NCBI GenBank assembly: GCA_015832175.1
Contig: WJXW01000012.1
Location: 206,001-270,000 of the forward strand
From: Paraphaeosphaeria minitans
Taxonomy: Eukaryota > Ascomycota > Dothideomycetes > Pleosporales > Didymosphaeriaceae
Direction of reading: 5' to 3'
Length of the DNA: 64,000 bases
The notes under the pieces were generated by a model that did no database searches, was not told the DNA's origin, and was given only the letters and a program-made list of their open reading frames with translations. Numbering within the stretch: position 1 is the first letter of the stretch; each line of letters opens with the position of its first letter. Shown piece by piece: positions 45,489 through 56,135 of the stretch. A program made the translations under genes and the position numbers.

Positions 45489-46068
45489 ATGCATTTCTCC
45501 ACCATCACCTCTGCTCTTCTTCTCGGCCTCATGGCCACCACTCCGGCCATCGCCAAGCCTGTTGGTTTCCATGCCCTGGCCGCCCGCGCCGAGGGTCTCT
45601 ACGAGCGTGCCGTCGAACATAGCTTAATTTCTCGCCACCACAAAGGAAGAAACGGCGGAAATGCAGGCCAAACAGCCAACGGCCAGGCTCAGCCGGATAT
45701 CGCTGCTACTATAGCCTGTGCTCTGACCGGAAACGAAAAGCGGCAGTGAGTGATCTTCAAGACCTTCCTATGATCGTTTGACTGATAGTTGCTTCTGTAG
45801 CCACAAGGGTGCGGCGAACGCGGCCGGGGCCGCCAAAAACTGTGACGGACAACAGGCGAACGCGAAGACGAACAAGAACGCGAAGAGATCTCCCCACCAC
45901 AAAGGGCGCAAAGGAGCCAATGCTCAAGCTCAGAGCACTGGACAAGCCCAACAGAACCAGCAGAGTGCCGCCGCCAACGCCGCCGCTACAGGAGCAACAA
46001 AATGCAAGCGTCACCACAAGGGCAAAGGCGGCGCAAACAACGCCGCAGCCGCGGCCAACTGCGAGTAA
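45489..46068 (+). CDS. secreted HHKG-repeat protein with Kex2 sites, 174 aa
   Basis: Two exons: 45,489-45,745 and 45,801-46,068. The 55-bp intron has donor GTGAGT and acceptor CTGTAG; joining restores a His codon so the text reads NEKR-HHKGAAN. The start is the MHFSTITSALLLG methionine, which opens a clear signal peptide (residues 1-22, ending TPAIA). The mature chain has four copies of HHKG (50, 86, 118, 157), the last three preceded by Lys-Arg (84-85, 114-115 with SP between, 155-156). Each repeat holds one Cys (77, 100, 154, 173). The rest is Ala, Asn, Gln and Gly. This is the layout of fungal Kex2-processed repeat precursors: secretion, cleavage after KR, release of related peptides. No family was recognised; the HH pairs could bind metal. 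Confidence 0.85.
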
Positions 46069-46551
46069 ACCATCCAGCGTGGACATCACGACCGGCCCGG
46101 GAGGTTGAATCGACAATTTCTTGGCACTCTCTGTTTGACTTGGACCACGGGGTGTGTGCGGTTGTATTTCGAGGGTTTGCTGTGTTTGAAGAGGAACATG
46201 TAGATATTTTCAACTACTGGAATGAAAAGCTGATGACTGGAAAATGCATGGTTCAATGGGGTGGTGTATTTGTCTTCGCGTGCAAAGCCGGGTCTTGCAC
46301 CCAGTCGAATTGGAGACAGATTCGTGGCCACTCAAAAACTGACCAACGAAAAGTTATCAGCGTGTTGAGCCCGCTTCTCGCACTTCTTGATGCGCTGTTC
46401 AAGCATTCAGGTACCTAGGGCTTGTCTGAATAAGCCCTGTGATGGAATGCTGTTCTATTATGGCAATGCGTACTCGGGCTACATTGACAGGGAGATTATA
46501 GAAAGAGAGCGAATAACGCTGGATATTGCCCGAAGTCGCGTTGTGGCAAAC
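46069..46551. other. convergent intergenic region
   Basis: Between the stop codons of the HHKG-repeat gene (plus) and the HET gene (minus). It contains 3' flanks only; no gene is seen. Confidence 0.6.
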
Positions 46552-48735
46552 TCAGCAAAGGACAACCTCTTCAATCGCAAAATCACCCCTCTCCACCCCA
46601 TCAAACGCCTCTCCATTCCAATACCCATCGACAAAACACTCACCGATGACCCTAAACTGTCCCGTCTCTCCAACAGGCCGCAGTATGACCGGAAGAGAGC
46701 TGCCCTGTAGCACAAACACCTTATCCCCTCGCTCGACGACATGCGGCGCCAGTCCGAAGTGCCCGGAATCTAGCGTGACGAGGCACCGCGAAGTGTAAGC
46801 ACCCAGCACCGTCGCCATGTCGAGCTTGACCCGGGCAGGTGGACACGCGCAGTCCACGATCTCCTTGTCGAAGTAGTCCTGAAAACGTTTCCCGGCTACG
46901 CAGAACTGGCTCATGGACCGCCGCCACCACTCGAACAAGAAGAAGTTGTTTCCAAGCGCCGTATCCCAGCCGCGCGTGCGCAGTTGCGCGACTCGCTCTA
47001 TGTCGTCTTTGGCTAGATTGAGCTGCCCTTCGGATGTAAAATAGTCGGCCGGGTCATCCTGATGTGCGATCCAAGGGATGCGAAAGAGAGCAGCGTCAAA
47101 CATGTCGCCCCAAGTAGGGTTGCCAAAGAGGGCGTGGATGAGAGCACGGGTGACCGCTTGATCGTCGCCATACGGGTTAAGCGTGGAACTGGGTTGGACG
47201 ATCCCGGTACGAGTGGAAAGGAGGGGTTCAGATGGGAGAGAAAAACTCAAGCCATCCACCGCTCCGATGGATATTCCAGAGCATTTGAGCAAAAGGATGT
47301 CAGTGCTGTCGTTGGAGATGAAAGAAACTTGAGGCGTGCGGCCCCCATCAGCACGATAGCGAGGTGATGACTCAATGACTTCGCGCAAATCGCTGTATGC
47401 GCCGTCGAACTGGTCGTAACCGTACAACACCCAATCGTGCGGAAATGTAGCACGGTCAATTGCCAAGCTCCAATCTGTCGCCCAGCTTGGCTTCATAGTT
47501 TGGGCAAAGCTTTTCGCGAAGATAACATCCAAATCTTCTGTACAATTGATGATGGCTCTCGAGAAGGCTGTGAACACTGTGGCAATTGGCAGATCGTAAT
47601 CAATGTAGGAAGACATTTCGTCGCGAATAAATGTTGGCACGATACCGAGCAGTCCATAGACGTTGTCATGCGGTTTAGTCGCCTGAGCGCTCTGGGCGAG
47701 TGCGAGTAGCGGCTGGCGAAGTTCAAAATACTTCGCTTTAGGCTCCAAAGCGGTTCGTCGCAGAGTTCGGTTCCGTTTTTCCCGTGATGCCCACGTTACA
47801 GTGAAATATTGGAGCCTGACAGGCATGCTGAGTGCCTGTATTGCTTCCTGGTCGAATTTCAGTAGTATGAGTACGCTCTCGGAATTGAGACAGATAAACC
47901 TTGACACGAGCAGGATGTCTTCCAGATACATTTCCGAAGTTCCACAGGCAATAGTCAGGCTCCCTCGACTCATGGCCATCTCTTGCAACACCCACACCCT
48001 ATGCCAGTACGGACGATTAAGTAGATTCAGCATCGCCGTGTAGGCTTTCCTTCTCTGGTCCGTGGATGATAATCGTTTGTTGACCAGCGCACGACGGACA
48101 TCCTCAGCGTTCTCAGACAGGGCTTTTGACAAGTTGTGCATGTATTCGAAACCGAGATCGCTGTCTTCGGACACAGGCCCGAGGTGAACATATACGCTTG
48201 CAGCTTGACTGTATATCTCTCTCATCCGGAGAATCTCTGCTTTGACTTCCTCGAAATCGGACTGATTAATGCACAGCGCGTCCACCCACAACTTGACTGG
48301 GATCGCCGTTGCGGTCTGTGAGCCGCGGAGTGTTTTTAATGCAGCCTCCAGACTTTCAGTTACATTGCAGAGATGGCCGTTTATCTCAATCTGGCGAGAG
48401 GGATCTCGAGCATCCCAACCCCAACAGTATGAAAGCGCAACGTAATCTCCCCAATCGTATTTGGGAACATCATCCAGGTACGAAAGCATAGCGAAAGAGT
48501 AATGACTGAGTGAGCATCGGATAGGTTCGTTGTGGTCCGTTGTCCGAGCAGCGTTAATAGTGAGCAGTCGGATTTCACCATTCTCAAGTGGTCGATAGGG
48601 AAATTTCCCAGTAACTTCTCTTGGATCATTAGTTTCTTCCGATGGTGGGTTTGGCATTGCAAGTGTTTGCGAAGGCTTAGAGTCGTTGCTTGCGAATATT
48701 GGTAATCGTGCGCTGTAGACGGTCTGACCATTCAA
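46552..48735 (-). CDS. HET-domain (heterokaryon incompatibility) protein, 727 aa
   Basis: A single-exon 727-residue protein. The HET domain (PF06985 type) is near the N-terminus. FPYRPLENGEIRLLTI (45-60) is the usual lead-in, followed by YVALSYCWG (98-106), LWVDALCINQ (149-158) and REIYSQAASVYVHLG (172-186), the three signature blocks of the family. The C-terminal 500 residues have no recognised domain but follow the usual length and layout of fungal HET proteins, with a conserved-looking end (GDKVFVLQGSSLPVILRP...GECFVDGYWNGE). HET proteins trigger cell death when genetically different hyphae fuse. A methionine at residue 27 (MPNPPSEE) is an alternative start. Nothing suggests a broken gene. 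Confidence 0.93.
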   Translation of the reverse strand: MNGQTVYSARLPIFASNDSKPSQTLAMPNPPSEETNDPREVTGKFPYRPLENGEIRLLTINAARTTDHNEPIRCSLSHYSFAMLSYLDDVPKYDWGDYVALSYCWGWDARDPSRQIEINGHLCNVTESLEAALKTLRGSQTATAIPVKLWVDALCINQSDFEEVKAEILRMREIYSQAASVYVHLGPVSEDSDLGFEYMHNLSKALSENAEDVRRALVNKRLSSTDQRRKAYTAMLNLLNRPYWHRVWVLQEMAMSRGSLTIACGTSEMYLEDILLVSRFICLNSESVLILLKFDQEAIQALSMPVRLQYFTVTWASREKRNRTLRRTALEPKAKYFELRQPLLALAQSAQATKPHDNVYGLLGIVPTFIRDEMSSYIDYDLPIATVFTAFSRAIINCTEDLDVIFAKSFAQTMKPSWATDWSLAIDRATFPHDWVLYGYDQFDGAYSDLREVIESSPRYRADGGRTPQVSFISNDSTDILLLKCSGISIGAVDGLSFSLPSEPLLSTRTGIVQPSSTLNPYGDDQAVTRALIHALFGNPTWGDMFDAALFRIPWIAHQDDPADYFTSEGQLNLAKDDIERVAQLRTRGWDTALGNNFFLFEWWRRSMSQFCVAGKRFQDYFDKEIVDCACPPARVKLDMATVLGAYTSRCLVTLDSGHFGLAPHVVERGDKVFVLQGSSLPVILRPVGETGQFRVIGECFVDGYWNGEAFDGVERGDFAIEEVVLC

Positions 48736-49116
48736 TCAGTGCACCGATGGTTTCTGCGGCTACTGGCTGTCCAAAAGTCGTTGAAGATCTGGAAGGGCGA
48801 GTTGGGACGTATGGGCACAGGGAGCGCTTGTTCGATACCCCTCTTCAGCCTCAGATTCGGATACGAGGTGCACCCTAGGCTGTACGCGGTTATGGAACCA
48901 AAATGAGGGAATTAGGAAAAGTCAAACGAAGGCTGTCGTTCCTTGCTTGTTAGCGCACGCGAATTGAAGAGGTATGTTGTGGTGGTGAGCGAGCGACGTG
49001 GGCTGATGTTTATGCTCGATGTAACATCGCATGTCCAGAGGTGTAGACAATGTATTATTCGCTCCTGATACCAACGCCCTTGCATCGCGAGCGGAGAATT
49101 GAGCTGCCTGTCAGAC
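48736..49116. other. HET promoter / HAUS1 3' flank
   Basis: Intergenic DNA between the start of the HET gene and the stop of HAUS1, both on the minus strand. No gene or clear motif is seen. Confidence 0.5.
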
Positions 49117-50147
49117 TTAACCCACCAATCCCTCGAACAATGCGTCCCTCCTCCTTCTCACATTGTCCAGCTCGATCTCTAGTTTGCCCACCTCTTTCCT
49201 AGCAGCCTCCCGATCCGCCGGCAAGCCAGCAAACACATCGACTTCCTTTTCCAACCCCTCGACCCTTTGTCTCAATGCGCTCAAGGATGTCTGTTGCTCC
49301 AGCATGTCAGCTATCGCCTCTGCAGAGCTCACGCCCTTCGAAGCCGGCGTAGCCGCAGTCTTTGCCTGCTGGTACTCCAGGGATGCCAGTCTGTCTTCAT
49401 ATTCCCGTATCTTGGTTCGCAAGTGTTTTGTTTGGCGTGCTTGCTCAGTGGTCTGGCGCTGCAGCGAGGGTGGAGCGGAAAAGGCAGGGTTGGACTGCAG
49501 CTCGTTGAGTTGGGACCGCAGGAGCGTGTGCTGCTTGTCGAGATATCTCTGCAGCGTCCGCACATGTTCGATGTTATTTGCGAGGGTCTGCGACATGGAT
49601 GTATGTGCAACGAGCGCATGGGCAAGGGTTTCCGGGTTGGCACTTGTTGTGTCAAGGGCGACGGCGGTCGATGCGAGGGCGCGTAAGGCGTCTGAGCCTT
49701 CGGTCGTGAGGTGCGCTTCAACAGCCTCAAGTATCTTCACGTTTTCTGGATCGCGAAATCCCTGCCTACGGTCAGCGTCTGGCGTTCGGCTGGCAGTGGG
49801 AAAGGGCGAACCTCTCATACCTCATCCGCTTCCAGCTCCTTGCAGGCCTCTCGCTCCAGCCTCTCCATGATGATCCGCTCTTCGTCTGCGCGCTCATTCG
49901 CGGATGACAACTCTCTCAAAACTTTCAATGTCTCTTCATTCCGCTCGAAGGTAGGGACAGTGCGGCCTGCGTATTTGTATGACAGCCATGAGTCGATCTG
50001 GGCCCAGTCGGCCGCCTGTGCACGCTGTTGCCGTGCTTTGGAAGGTGAGAACAGGTCTTGGGGTGTGAGGTTGTCCATGGCACTGTGCTTTGGAAAGCTC
50101 ATCAATTTGGTGTTTGTTTTCGCCTGGCCGACCCTGACCAGTGACAC
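49117..50147 (-). CDS. HAUS1: HAUS augmin-like complex subunit 1, 323 aa
   Basis: Two exons: 50,147-49,821 and 49,761-49,117. The 59-bp intron has donor GTATGA and acceptor GTAGGCAG; splicing at the second AG keeps frame (LEADE-GFRDPENVK). The protein is almost wholly coiled coil. The N-terminal stretch WAQIDSWLSYKYAGRTVPTF..N..TL..L..LS..N...DE parallels the AAWLKKIFG..PIPQYEVN.RTTEIL.HL...N of animal HAUS1. LRALASTAVALDTT and the end LPADREAARKEVGKLEIELDNVRRRRD also fit. Augmin recruits gamma-tubulin to the sides of spindle microtubules to make branched microtubules. Start may instead be Met16 or Met24. It is divergent from the PCMT gene. Confidence 0.85.
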
Positions 50148-50481
50148 GGCAGGCGCGAGGCGCGGTGGGGCAGGAGCTAGACTACCCCGGATTCCAGCCT
50201 CGCTCGATCCCTAGTCTATACCTAAGTATGGTGGGGCGACTCCTTTGCTGTCATGACCTTCCTTACTCCACAAACGTGTCGATCTAATATACGCTTTCTG
50301 AAAGCATCTGAACTGCAGTTACCAGCTTTCTACCGTGGTCGCGCCGTGCCCGTCCACATCCCCAACCGTCTTATCGCCGACATCATCGCCGACACTATCG
50401 TCGACATCCATTGTGATCAAGCTGCCTTTCTACAGCAACGTCCTCCGCTCAGTCGGCGGAATAAACACGCGCAGCTTCGCG
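50148..50481. promoter_or_regulatory. shared promoter of HAUS1 and PCMT
   Basis: 334 bp separate the ATGs of the divergent HAUS1 (minus) and PCMT (plus) genes, so the two must share or overlap promoters. C-rich and CATC-type stretches occur near 50,340-50,410 on the PCMT side. No clear TATA box is seen. Confidence 0.55.
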
Positions 50482-51209
50482 ATGGCGTGGCGAAGCTCCG
50501 GCACATCCAATGAAAGCCTCATCACCAACCTTTCGCGCAATGGCCTCATCAAGTCGGAGCGCGTCAAGGAAGCCATGATGAAGGTCCTCCTCCTACCACA
50601 CGGCTTCTCTTGCAACAAACTAACCTCGCACAGGTCGACCGCGCCCATTACGCGCCTTCTCACCGTGACGCTTACGAGGACTCGCCTCAGCCCATCGGTC
50701 ACCACGCCACCATCTCCGCTCCGCACATGCACGCCTCAGCCTGTGAGACTCTCCTCCCATACCTGCAACCCGGCGCCCGTGTGCTCGACATCGGCTCCGG
50801 CAGCGGCTATCTGACTGCCGTCCTCGCCAATCTAGTCGGGCCGTCGGGCGCCGTCGTCGGCATTGACCACATCCAGCCGCTCGTCGATATGGCTGCGCAG
50901 AACATGGCAAAGTCAGAAGCTGGTCGGGCGATGCTAGACTCGGGCCAAGTCAAGTTTGTAAAGGGTGACGGGAGGAAAGGCTGGGCTGGGGCCGCCCCGT
51001 ACGATGCCATCCACGTTGGAGCTGCTGCGGCTGAGCACCACACAGAGTTGAGCGAGCAGCTGAAGGCTCCGGGACGGATGTTCGTTCCAGTCGAGGAGGG
51101 GAACGTGCAGCACATCTATGTCGTGGATAAGAAAGAGGATGGGAGCATTGAGAAGGAGAAACTGTACGGCGTGCGGTACGTGCCGTTGACAGATGCGCCG
51201 CCAGTGTGA
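50482..51209 (+). CDS. PCM1/PCMT1: protein-L-isoaspartate O-methyltransferase, 225 aa
   Basis: Two exons: 50,482-50,583 and 50,634-51,209. It repairs damaged proteins by methylating L-isoaspartyl residues with S-adenosylmethionine. The start MAWRSSGTSNESLI matches the MAWKSGG start of animal PCMT1, and 225 aa is the usual length. Motifs: EDSPQPIG, ISAPHMHA (61-68), the SAM-binding VLDIGSGSGYLT (84-95), GIDH after strand 2, YDAIHVGAAA, and the APGRMFVPV segment. The inferred 50-bp intron has a non-consensus GTCCTC donor, with acceptor CGCACAG; it removes sequence that would otherwise break the conserved KEAMMK-VDRAHYAP junction. The frame also stays open upstream to 50,335, so a longer N-terminus is possible. 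Confidence 0.93.
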
Positions 51210-52822
51210 TGCCGCGAAGGCTACTTGCCGCGAAGAACAAAGCTGTGATGTCTGAAGGAACGGGTTGAGACGCTGGGAAAGTGCTCAGGGCGCCATGCAA
51301 GGCTGGACCCAAAACGAAATCCAGGCCAGCCAGACATATCGGACAACAATGTGGTAGAACGAAGGCAGTCGGCCACAGCTGCGGCGACCCCACACGAAAT
51401 AGCAATGAACATTTACCAACACCATCCAGTCCTCGCAGCATCTTGTTGGGTGATCATGTATGACCACAAAGACCTGCACTAAACGATTCTTACAGTCCTC
51501 ATCTCAGCCCCACGACCAGCCCTACACGTCCTTTCCGCCCTCACATGCCCTCTACCCATAAGCCAGCGATGTATCGGTCAGACGTGCGCTTCTGGACGCT
51601 TTGTACGATACCGTCGAGAGTGATGAGTCGATCAGATGACTTTGTGATGCCTCGCCTTGTGTGATTCTTCACCCGCTCGTACCATTCCAAGCCGTAGTAG
51701 TGTGCATCGTCAACGGAGCCCTCAGGCTCGGCCACAGTCAAACTCTTCACGCTGGTGTATTAAGGCTTCGATGTCGTCTTGCGAGCGCTAGCATCGTTAC
51801 TAGTAATCCTTCGTATCTTCTGCACCATGCAGGAACATAGATGTTGAGCGCAGAATCGCAGCCCTATAATTTTGCACATGTGACCGTGGACCTCGCATGC
51901 ATGCTTGGCCGAGTAGCCCCCTTGGGGTCGTCTCGTTGATGTGAGCTGTTTACTAGTGGGTTTCTTTTGCTGTCGTCAACAGCTACACGCTTCTGAGCGC
52001 GCAAAAGCTGCATCCGGAATCAGGTGCATGTCCTACCGTGAAAACGGGCCGAGTACGAGCGACAGAGGTTGTCGCCAAGTTGATCAGTCGATGTCTGTGG
52101 TGTGCTTGCGTGTCCGGTCGAAGTCATCACAGCATCAGGATGAAATGCTGGGTTGTCTTCATCCTGCTAGGTATTGTGTGATTAAGTTTTATGCTCAATA
52201 GCTGTATAATTGCATGTCTTTGGCAGCAAATCACATGATCGGAGCTGCGCTCCGGGGGTACCTACCAACCGTATCTACCTACGGTAGTAGCTAGGCCCCA
52301 AAGAACGTCCTTGCATGTGATCAAGGCGAAACAACGACTCCTTTGCAATACAAAAACATCAAACTGTTGACGTCGTATGGGCGCTGCAGTCGCAGTTCAT
52401 CTTGCCGGTCTCTTTGCTGCGTGCGTGCCTATCTAGAACTCTCTGCTGGGTGGCGGAACAAGGCCTGCGTGTCTCTCCGCTCCTCGGCAGTTACTCCTCC
52501 CAAACCCCGGAGCTATTCACCCGCACTCATGACTCGAAGGCCGATTGGCTTCCCCGCAAACATCGCTCCATGAATTGGCTCGAGTTCCAGGCATCATAAC
52601 AGATCCTTGTCATTCTGGCCAAGCTAGCGGCTACTCGCGCAGTAAATGCTGTCATCCGTCAACTCTGTGGGGAGCCTCAACACTGCATCATACTACACTG
52701 CTCACCCCCACCCGGCCGGAAGACTGTGCCCGTGCCAAAATCGACACTGGCCTCGGCTGGCGACACATTAGCTCGCGCTGCTCACTCCATAGTAGGTAAC
52801 AACGTAAGGAAGAGGCGTCGAA
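51210..52822. other. 1.6-kb intergenic region
   Basis: No supported gene. Short open stretches lack domains. A palindromic cluster rich in TACCTA/TAGGTA-like motifs lies at 52,255-52,296, about 530 bp upstream of the transcription factor gene. Confidence 0.5.
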
Positions 52823-55405
52823 ATGAAGAGGACCTACACCTGCCGACATTGCGCTCGAGTGTTCAAGCGCAGTGAGCATTGCGCCAGACACGAGAGAGTC
52901 CATACGCAGGAGAAACCATTCGCCTGTGCCTATTGCGATCGGAAATATGCGAGAAAGTGCGTGTCTCGCGGTCAACCACCTGAGCGCGTCAATCTGGGCA
53001 ATCGCGTACTAACCCACTCCTAGAGACCTCGTGAAGCGGCATGAGAGAACCCTTCACGCCGAGCAATACAGGAAAGCGCACCCGGAAGAGTTTGGCTCGG
53101 GCAGTCGACTCTCTGAAGAATCCGAATCACCACGAACTCCTCATCCGCTCCCCCCTTTGACTCCACCCGATGAATACACACTAAATGGCGAAGCAAATTA
53201 CACGCCTGCTGTCGACATTCACAGCGCGGATCCAAGACTCTCATATGTCCCTTCTGCACCTTTCAGATCGTCTTCCAGCTCATCATCCAGCGATGGCGGG
53301 AGGCTGTTGCCTCCAAGCGACGAAGGAACCAACTTTGACTTCCCTCTCATGAGCGCGGATTTTCATCAAACTCCGATGCCAGGCCCTCGTGCAGCATTCC
53401 CGTTACACATCGAGACGAATTTCTATCCGGAGCCGCCGACTAAACGGCAGCGGATCGATATTGATCCGCTCATTATGGGCACACCCGGAAACGCGGAGAT
53501 GCACGTGGTAGAAACACCAATTTCGCAGCTTGGAGTCCAGTACGATGCCATTGATCCAAATTTGGAGGATACTCATTTTGCTCCTTCATCACTTCCGCAG
53601 AGGTCGCCGGCCTGGGACGATCTAGAACAGACTGATCTGTCTGCCGAGTATTTGGCATTGTTCGACATGGAAACTGAGCAAAACAACCGCGCCGACACGA
53701 GTCACCAGCCCACCCATCAAAGAGTACGAGTTCACTCTGAGCCATGTGCAAATCTGCGAGACCTCTACAATCTTCGGTTCAACGAAGATATACATCGGCG
53801 GGTGTGTGATGACATCCGGATGCGAGTAACAGGCCTAGGCCTTCCAGAGACACTCTTACCTACTTTAATGGATCTGCAGCAATTCTTTTCTGGCTACTTA
53901 GAAGGCTTCCACCGCCATTTCCCAATCATTCACCTGCATTCATTCGACCCGTACCAAATCCCTAGCGCCCTTATAATGGCCATGTGCAGCATAGGTGCGC
54001 AGTACCGCCTCCGCAGGGAGAAGGCGAAGAACCTATTCGTCTTGGCGGGCACCATGAGCTCGCACGCGCTTCACAATGGCCTTCCAATTGTAAACGGCAA
54101 TCCCGAGCCGGCGCCGCTATGGATTATGCAGACACGAGTGCTCCTCTCGCTATCAGGAATGTTCAGCGGTATCACATCGGTTGTGCTACGTACTGTAGAG
54201 AACCTCGGCATATTTACCATCGACTACCGCCTTAGGAAAGCGTTACTAAAGCGATCGAGTGCAGCAGGGTTGGACTGGGATGGATGGGTTTACCGCGAGA
54301 GCTGCAAACGCCTACTCTTTGGAATGTATGTTGTTTCAAATCTGATATCAACGACGTTCGGCGTCATGTCTGGATTTTCGCATACAGATGATCTGGAATT
54401 TGAGGACCTGGACGAGGAGCGCTTCTGGAATGCTACGTCAGCGCAAGAGTGGCTGCACCTGCGGCAGATTGGTCCGGCGACGTCCCGACCACGCTCCACC
54501 GTGCGAAGTACTCTGAGTCGCATATTGCTCGACGAGGACCATGTTACGGGTGGACCACCGGAGGTATCGGTCTTGACGATGCTTCTCTTGATGCACGGCA
54601 TGAATATCCACATAGAGGCTTTACGACAGGTCATTGAGCTGAGCCCGACGCACCTGCACAAAACGCTGCTGGAACCGACCATAGCGACACTGTCCGCTTG
54701 CGAGGACATACTCGCGGCTGCGCGCCAGCGTAAAGATACCAGCACACCTTGGACTGAAGCTGAGGGCCCACTGATGTTCAACTGCCAGGGCGTAGTTCAC
54801 ATGGCGCATGTGCGCCTCTTCCTCGACATGAGTGCCTTCAACAGACTCATGCTAATCAATGATAATCCTGACGAGATAGCTGCGGCCGCTTATTCGTTTG
54901 CAGAAGCACCACTGCAGAGAAGCGAGGCTTTAACCAGGTTCATGAAAAAATCGTACGACAGACACCACGTGTTGGTAAAGTTGGGCCACAGTCTCCTGCG
55001 GAAGACGGCGGCGTTGAGCTGGAGCTTGGAACATGCCGTCACGGATTGGGTCGGAAGTGAGTTGCGCCCGTTACACATCCTCTCGCACAATGCTTACCAA
55101 GTATTCCAGTCCTTCTCGTTACGAAATGGATACATACCGTAGAATCTTCTCCGAGCTCGCCGCCGGATGCCGAGGAAGCTGATCTTCTCCGCGGCTACCA
55201 GCATCTGCTTGCCGAGACCGACTGCGAGTACAATGGGGATTCTCTTGCGAGCGCGGTAGCGCACTTCCGGTCTACGATGCTGAACGACGTCTGGGTATGG
55301 GGCGTAACGCCGCGTATGTCGGTAGTTCTCCAGCATTTGGCTTGCGTATATGAAGATAGATACAGGGCGCTAAAGGATACAAATCCTGAGCTTGATTTAG
55401 TGTAG
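52823..55405 (+). CDS. C2H2 zinc-finger plus fungal-specific transcription factor, 820 aa
   Basis: Three exons: 52,823-52,956, 53,024-55,056 and 55,110-55,405. Intron 1 (67 bp, GTGCGT...CCTAG) splits the second finger and splicing restores YARK-DLVKRH. Intron 2 (53 bp, GTGAGT...TTCCAG, branch-like TGCTTAC) bypasses a stop at 55,140 and gives [18 protein letters not shown] and a coding C-terminus ending DTNPELDLV. Two classical fingers: C7-C10-H23-H27 and C35-C38-H51-H56. A Ser/Pro-rich linker follows, then a PF04082-type fungal transcription factor domain from about residue 325 ([30 protein letters not shown]). This architecture belongs to nuclear regulators of metabolism; the target is unknown. 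The P450 gene 730 bp downstream on the same strand is a candidate. Confidence 0.88.
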
Positions 55406-56135
55406 AATTGTACCTAGGTGGAGGTTTGAGTAAGATTTTTCGGCTCTTTGATTAGCGTGGAGTACCTACCTACGGCTACCTACAAGAATTGTAGGATACG
55501 ATAACGCGCCCAGGGCAGTCTCGTCTTGTATACGAACAACAATCCGTAACGGCTCATTTGCGGTCGTTATCGTGGTGGCTAGCCGAGTCGCGTTTTTCGA
55601 CGTCAGTATCTTGGGTTGCGTGAACATCTGCGCGCAATATCACGTCAAATGTTTCCCCTTGTTCTTGCTCCGCAGCTCTCCAACCACGCCACCGGAACAA
55701 CCCTCCTTTGGGTACATGAAACACGCACTAGAACCTAATCACTCATTCATTCATCATCGGAGGGCTGTGCATTTGGGCACAATTGGACACAATATATTGA
55801 ATGATCCCAGCTCGTCTGGTCTTGCATGAGGAGGCAGTGATGATTTGCTTACAAGTCTGTACCGACTCTACTTTCTGCTCGGCTTCGGCTTCTGCTCGGC
55901 TCAACACGTGCTTTCACACAAACCAGGACAATGAACGAAGAAAGGTCAGATGCTTGTGCGACGGGCGACCCTTAAAGGGCAGACCCCCGCACCGCTAACC
56001 AATCAGACTAGCGCGTGATCCGAACCGGCCTTTCGGCCACTCAACTGGTCGTAACAAGAGACGTCTCCAAGTTCTGGCACGGTTTCCTTTGGTTCAACAC
56101 TAACATTGTCAACAAGAACTGGAATCTACTGGACG
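55406..56135. other. intergenic region between TF and P450
   Basis: 730 bp. TACCTA-type motifs recur at 55,411-55,418 and 55,461-55,484. No gene is seen; it presumably includes the P450 promoter. Confidence 0.5.

Noticed and set aside
45489..46068. Dikaritin-type RiPP cluster
   Set aside because: The precursor has KR-bounded repeats, but no UstY (DUF3328)-like or tyrosinase gene is present nearby. Only a general Kex2-processed repeat protein is supported.
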